Positions 62,065 through 64,000 of a stretch of 64,000 bases of DNA are shown piece after piece (positions within the stretch are counted from its first letter, which is position 1; every line of letters begins with the position of its first letter). The translations under genes and the position numbers were made by a program. Source of the stretch: Paguma larvata. Lineage: Eukaryota > Chordata > Mammalia > Carnivora > Viverridae. The notes beneath the pieces are model-generated. The model worked only from the letters and a program-made list of their open reading frames with translations. It ran no database searches and was not told the origin of the DNA. The stretch spans positions 70,632,500 to 70,696,499 of the forward strand of contig CM057827.1 of assembly GCA_030068075.1 (NCBI GenBank), given 5' to 3'.

Positions 62065-62365
62065 ATGCTGCTGCTGCTGCTGCTGTTCCTGGGGACTGCC
62101 GCCAGCAGGTGTGTACACGACGAGACTCAGAAGTCTGTGAGCCTGCTCAGGCCCCCTCTCTCCCAGCGTGCCCCAGACTTCCGCTCTTCCTCCTTCACCC
62201 ACCCTGGCTCCCGTGATCCTCAACCCCTGAGAATCCGAACCTACTATATCAGAGATCCTATGTCCGATGGAGCTTGGGATCCTGAGGGAGTCAGAACGAG
62301 AGCGGGACCTCAAGCCCTGGTGGCTGCCAGACAGGCTGCTAGGCGACTCCAGGGGGTCCTGGCAG
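62065..62365 (+). CDS. CIROP: CIROP exon 1
   Basis: It codes for residues 1-100: a signal peptide made of a CTG-type Leu run, the RCVHDETQKSVSLLR motif and a variable stretch ending in RRLQGVLA. The donor is GTAAGT, phase 1. Confidence 0.9.
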
Positions 62366-63799
62366 GTAAGTGGGGAAACCGAAGGGAGTCAGAGAGGGCT
62401 GGGGGTAGAGGGCTACGGAGGAAGACAACCACAACCGGAGAAAGGGAACTCTAAAGGTGTTGAGGTGAAATCAAGCTGCTGTCTTTTTAAGTCCCTCCAG
62501 TGCAAGGACCCCTGCTTCTGAGTCGAGACCCCGCACAGTACTGCCATGCTGTCTGGGGAGACCCAGACACCCCAAACTACCACAGGTGAGTTCAGGTCAT
62601 TGAGAATGTACACAGTGCCTCTTCAGGGGTTACCCAGAGAGGTCTCCGGCTCACCTACAGGAATTCACTCCTGGCAGGTGCAGCCTCTTGAACCCAGGGT
62701 ACAAAGGAGAGAGTTGCCTGGGGGTAAAGGTGAGATTTGGGGATCCGAACGTCTCTAGGCTGCCTAGGCTTCTCCAAGACCATTATTATAGCGCCAAAAT
62801 TGCCTAATGTCCTTACTAACAAATGCAGATTCCTAAGCCCCTTCTCACCTTGACAGTGTACGAAATCAGAGAGGGGGAAGGAAGGTGGCAGGAGTCCCTA
62901 TTCTGACCAGTTGCCTACATGACACTAAGACAGACTAAAGATAAAGACTGTCCACTTCTCACTCCTAGCACCTGTTTCCGGTTGTCCTCATCTGCTAAAC
63001 TACATTCCACCCCCTGCCAGATCCCTGATGCCCATCTCCGTGGTTACGCATTGTGGCCGGAGCGGGGCCCTCCACAATTGGTCCAGCCAGATGGGCCTGG
63101 GGTCCCAAACACTGATTTTCTCCTGTATGTGCGGGTTGCCCACACTTCCAAGTGCCATGGAGAGGTGAGGCGGCCCGAATCAATCCTTTTCCCTGCTTCT
63201 CCTAATCTTAAATATCCTGGGAAGGGGAAGGGAGCATAAAAGCAATTTTTATTAAGGTGTGCTTATTCGAGGTAACTTGGGTCACGGTGATGAAGTTTGG
63301 GTGGGAGCTAAACCCCCTTAAGCCATCCCTTGGGACCATCCCTGCTGAGTTCCGTGGGTGTCTGTTTCCAGGAAGATTTCTTTTTTTTTTTTTTATTTTT
63401 TAATGTTTATTTAGTTTTGAGACAGAGAGAGACAGAGCATGAGCGGGGGAGGGGCAGAGAGAGAGGGAGACACAGAATCAGAAGCAGGCTCCAGGCTCCG
63501 AGCTGACAGCACAGAGCCCGATGTGGGGCTCGAACTCAGGGACCACGAGATCATGACCTGAGCCGAAGTCGGACGCCCAACCGACTGAGCCACCCAGGCG
63601 CCCCAGGAAGATTTCTTCTGTGTTCCCCCACATCCCTGCTTTCCACCTCTACCTTGTCCTGGCCCATCCACAGCCTTCTATCATAGCCTATGCCGCCTGC
63701 TGCCAGCTGGACTCGGAAGACAGGCCCCTCGCCGGTACCATTGTCTACTGTGCCCAACATCTCGCCAGGCCCAGCCTCAGCCATAGCGACATCGTCATG
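62065..63799 (+). CDS. CIROP: CIROP (LMLN2) leishmanolysin-like metallopeptidase, exons 1-5, 3' partial
   Basis: CIROP is an M8-family (leishmanolysin-like) zinc peptidase of the ciliated left-right organiser, needed for left-right body asymmetry in vertebrates that use cilia-driven flow. Five exons, 62065-62365, 62501-62585, 62678-62729, 63021-63164 and 63674-63799, join in frame to 236 codons. Seen: a Leu-rich signal peptide ([14 protein letters not shown]), the M8-type N-terminal RCVHDETQ motif, then DPAQYCHAVWGDPDTPNY, LRGYALWPERGPPQLVQPDG, NTDFLLYVRVAHTSKC and IIAYAACCQLDSEDRPLAGT. The last exon ends SHSDIVM, just before the exon expected to carry the zinc site HExxH, which is not in the window. 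All junctions are GT-AG. The start is the only ATG giving a signal peptide. LMLN is the alternative paralogue, but the match to CIROP and the CEBPE neighbour favour CIROP. Confidence 0.9.
62501..62585 (+). CDS. CIROP: CIROP exon 2
   Basis: It codes for VQGPLLLSRDPAQYCHAVWG then DPDTPNYH, with the Arg codon split at the donor GTGAGT. The acceptor is GTCCCTCCAG after a T run. Confidence 0.9.
62678..62729 (+). CDS. CIROP: CIROP exon 3
   Basis: A 52-bp exon coding for (R)CSLLNPGYKGESCLGVK, which starts with the last base of the split Arg codon after CTGGCAG and ends on a full codon before GTGAGA. Confidence 0.9.
62730..63020 (+). other. CIROP: CIROP intron 3
   Basis: A 291-bp GT-AG intron with the acceptor CCTGCCAG. 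No repeat or other feature is seen. Confidence 0.85.
63021..63164 (+). CDS. CIROP: CIROP exon 4
   Basis: It codes for 48 residues, from IPDAHLRGYALWPERGPP through VQPDGPGVPNTDFLLYVRVA to HTSKCHGE. It is phase 0 at both ends, with the donor GTGAGG. Confidence 0.92.
63165..63673 (+). other. CIROP: CIROP intron 4
   Basis: A 509-bp intron almost half filled by one antisense CAN SINE (63383-63602) with a perfect 15-bp target duplication. The acceptor is CCATCCACAG. Confidence 0.9.
63368..63617 (-). mobile_element. CAN SINE, reverse, in CIROP intron 4
   Basis: A near-consensus minus-strand SINE at 63383-63602. CCAGGAAGATTTCTT is repeated at 63368-63382 and 63603-63617. Confidence 0.96.
63674..63799 (+). 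CDS. CIROP: CIROP exon 5
   Basis: It codes for 42 residues, PSIIAYAACCQLDSEDRPLA then GTIVYCAQHLARPSLSHSD and IVM, phase 0 at both ends, with the donor GTGACT. In M8 peptidases this segment leads directly into the HExxH helix. Confidence 0.92.
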
Positions 63800-64000
63800 G
63801 TGACTGCTGCATGATGAATAGGAAGACGCAAACAGGTTGGGGAGAGGGGGCAGGTCACTCGGCTTCCCATGAAGTGGAAGAATCTATTAAGGATGGAGGA
63901 GAAGGTGCCCCAAACTCTAAGAAGAGATGATTGGGCAGAGGGGCTAGAGAGCAGCCGGTCAATCTGCTCCACACCCAGTCCCCCCCTCACCGTGTGGTCA
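63800..64000 (+). other. CIROP: CIROP intron 5 (5' part)
   Basis: Sequence after the exon 5 donor to the end of the window. No HExxH coding segment is present in any frame, so the next exon lies outside. Confidence 0.8.

Overview
This is a stretch of a carnivore nuclear genome, most likely a felid or other feliform. The evidence is the dense set of tRNA-Lys-derived CAN SINEs whose 5' head reads close to GGGGCGCCTGGGTGGCTCAG, with a CT-rich middle and an AAAATAAATAAAC tail (the feline type, not the canine type). There are no bacterial or viral genes. Genes are split into exons with GT-AG introns. The gene order SLC7A8 - CEBPE - CIROP, all on the + strand, is the one I recall for human 14q11.2, where all three lie on the minus strand.

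Positions 1-46075 hold the body and 3' end of SLC7A8 (LAT2, the light chain of a heteromeric neutral amino acid exchanger). Ten coding exons (exons 2-11) can be placed exactly between 9423 and 44085. Joined, they give 484 residues that keep frame across every junction. Exon 1, with the cytosolic N-terminus and the start of membrane helix 1, lies before the window. Introns are long; intron 3 alone is 20 kb. They are filled with CAN SINEs, LINE-1 fragments, MIRs, a MER5A-like element, a Tigger-like element and a MaLR-type solo LTR. The 3' UTR ends at an AATAAA at 46054.

Positions 46076-51944 are intergenic sequence plus the CEBPE promoter region, with a 5'-truncated L1 bounded by a perfect 14-bp target duplication and a strong CTCF-like site. 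CEBPE (C/EBP epsilon, the granulocyte maturation factor) follows at 51945-53406 as two coding exons giving 281 residues, with an AATAAA at 53564. The next 8.5 kb is intergenic and includes an ETS/GATA cluster and a 123-bp tandem duplication carrying a GATA site next to a GC/CACCC box in each copy, about 6 kb downstream of the CEBPE start.

From 62065 to the window end are the first five exons of CIROP (LMLN2), a leishmanolysin-like metallopeptidase of the left-right organiser. All five exons are open; the window ends before the zinc-binding HExxH exon.

The genes are neighbours, not an operon, and I see no shared pathway. I found no clearly new gene system. The best leads are regulatory (the tandem GATA module, a perfect T-MARE in SLC7A8 intron 3, two CTCF-like sites around CEBPE) and retroposition-related (two unidentified retrocopy-like 3' ends, a deeply nested L1/SINE block, and a SINE fragment with an odd layout). 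All homology calls come from memory of the families, not from searches.
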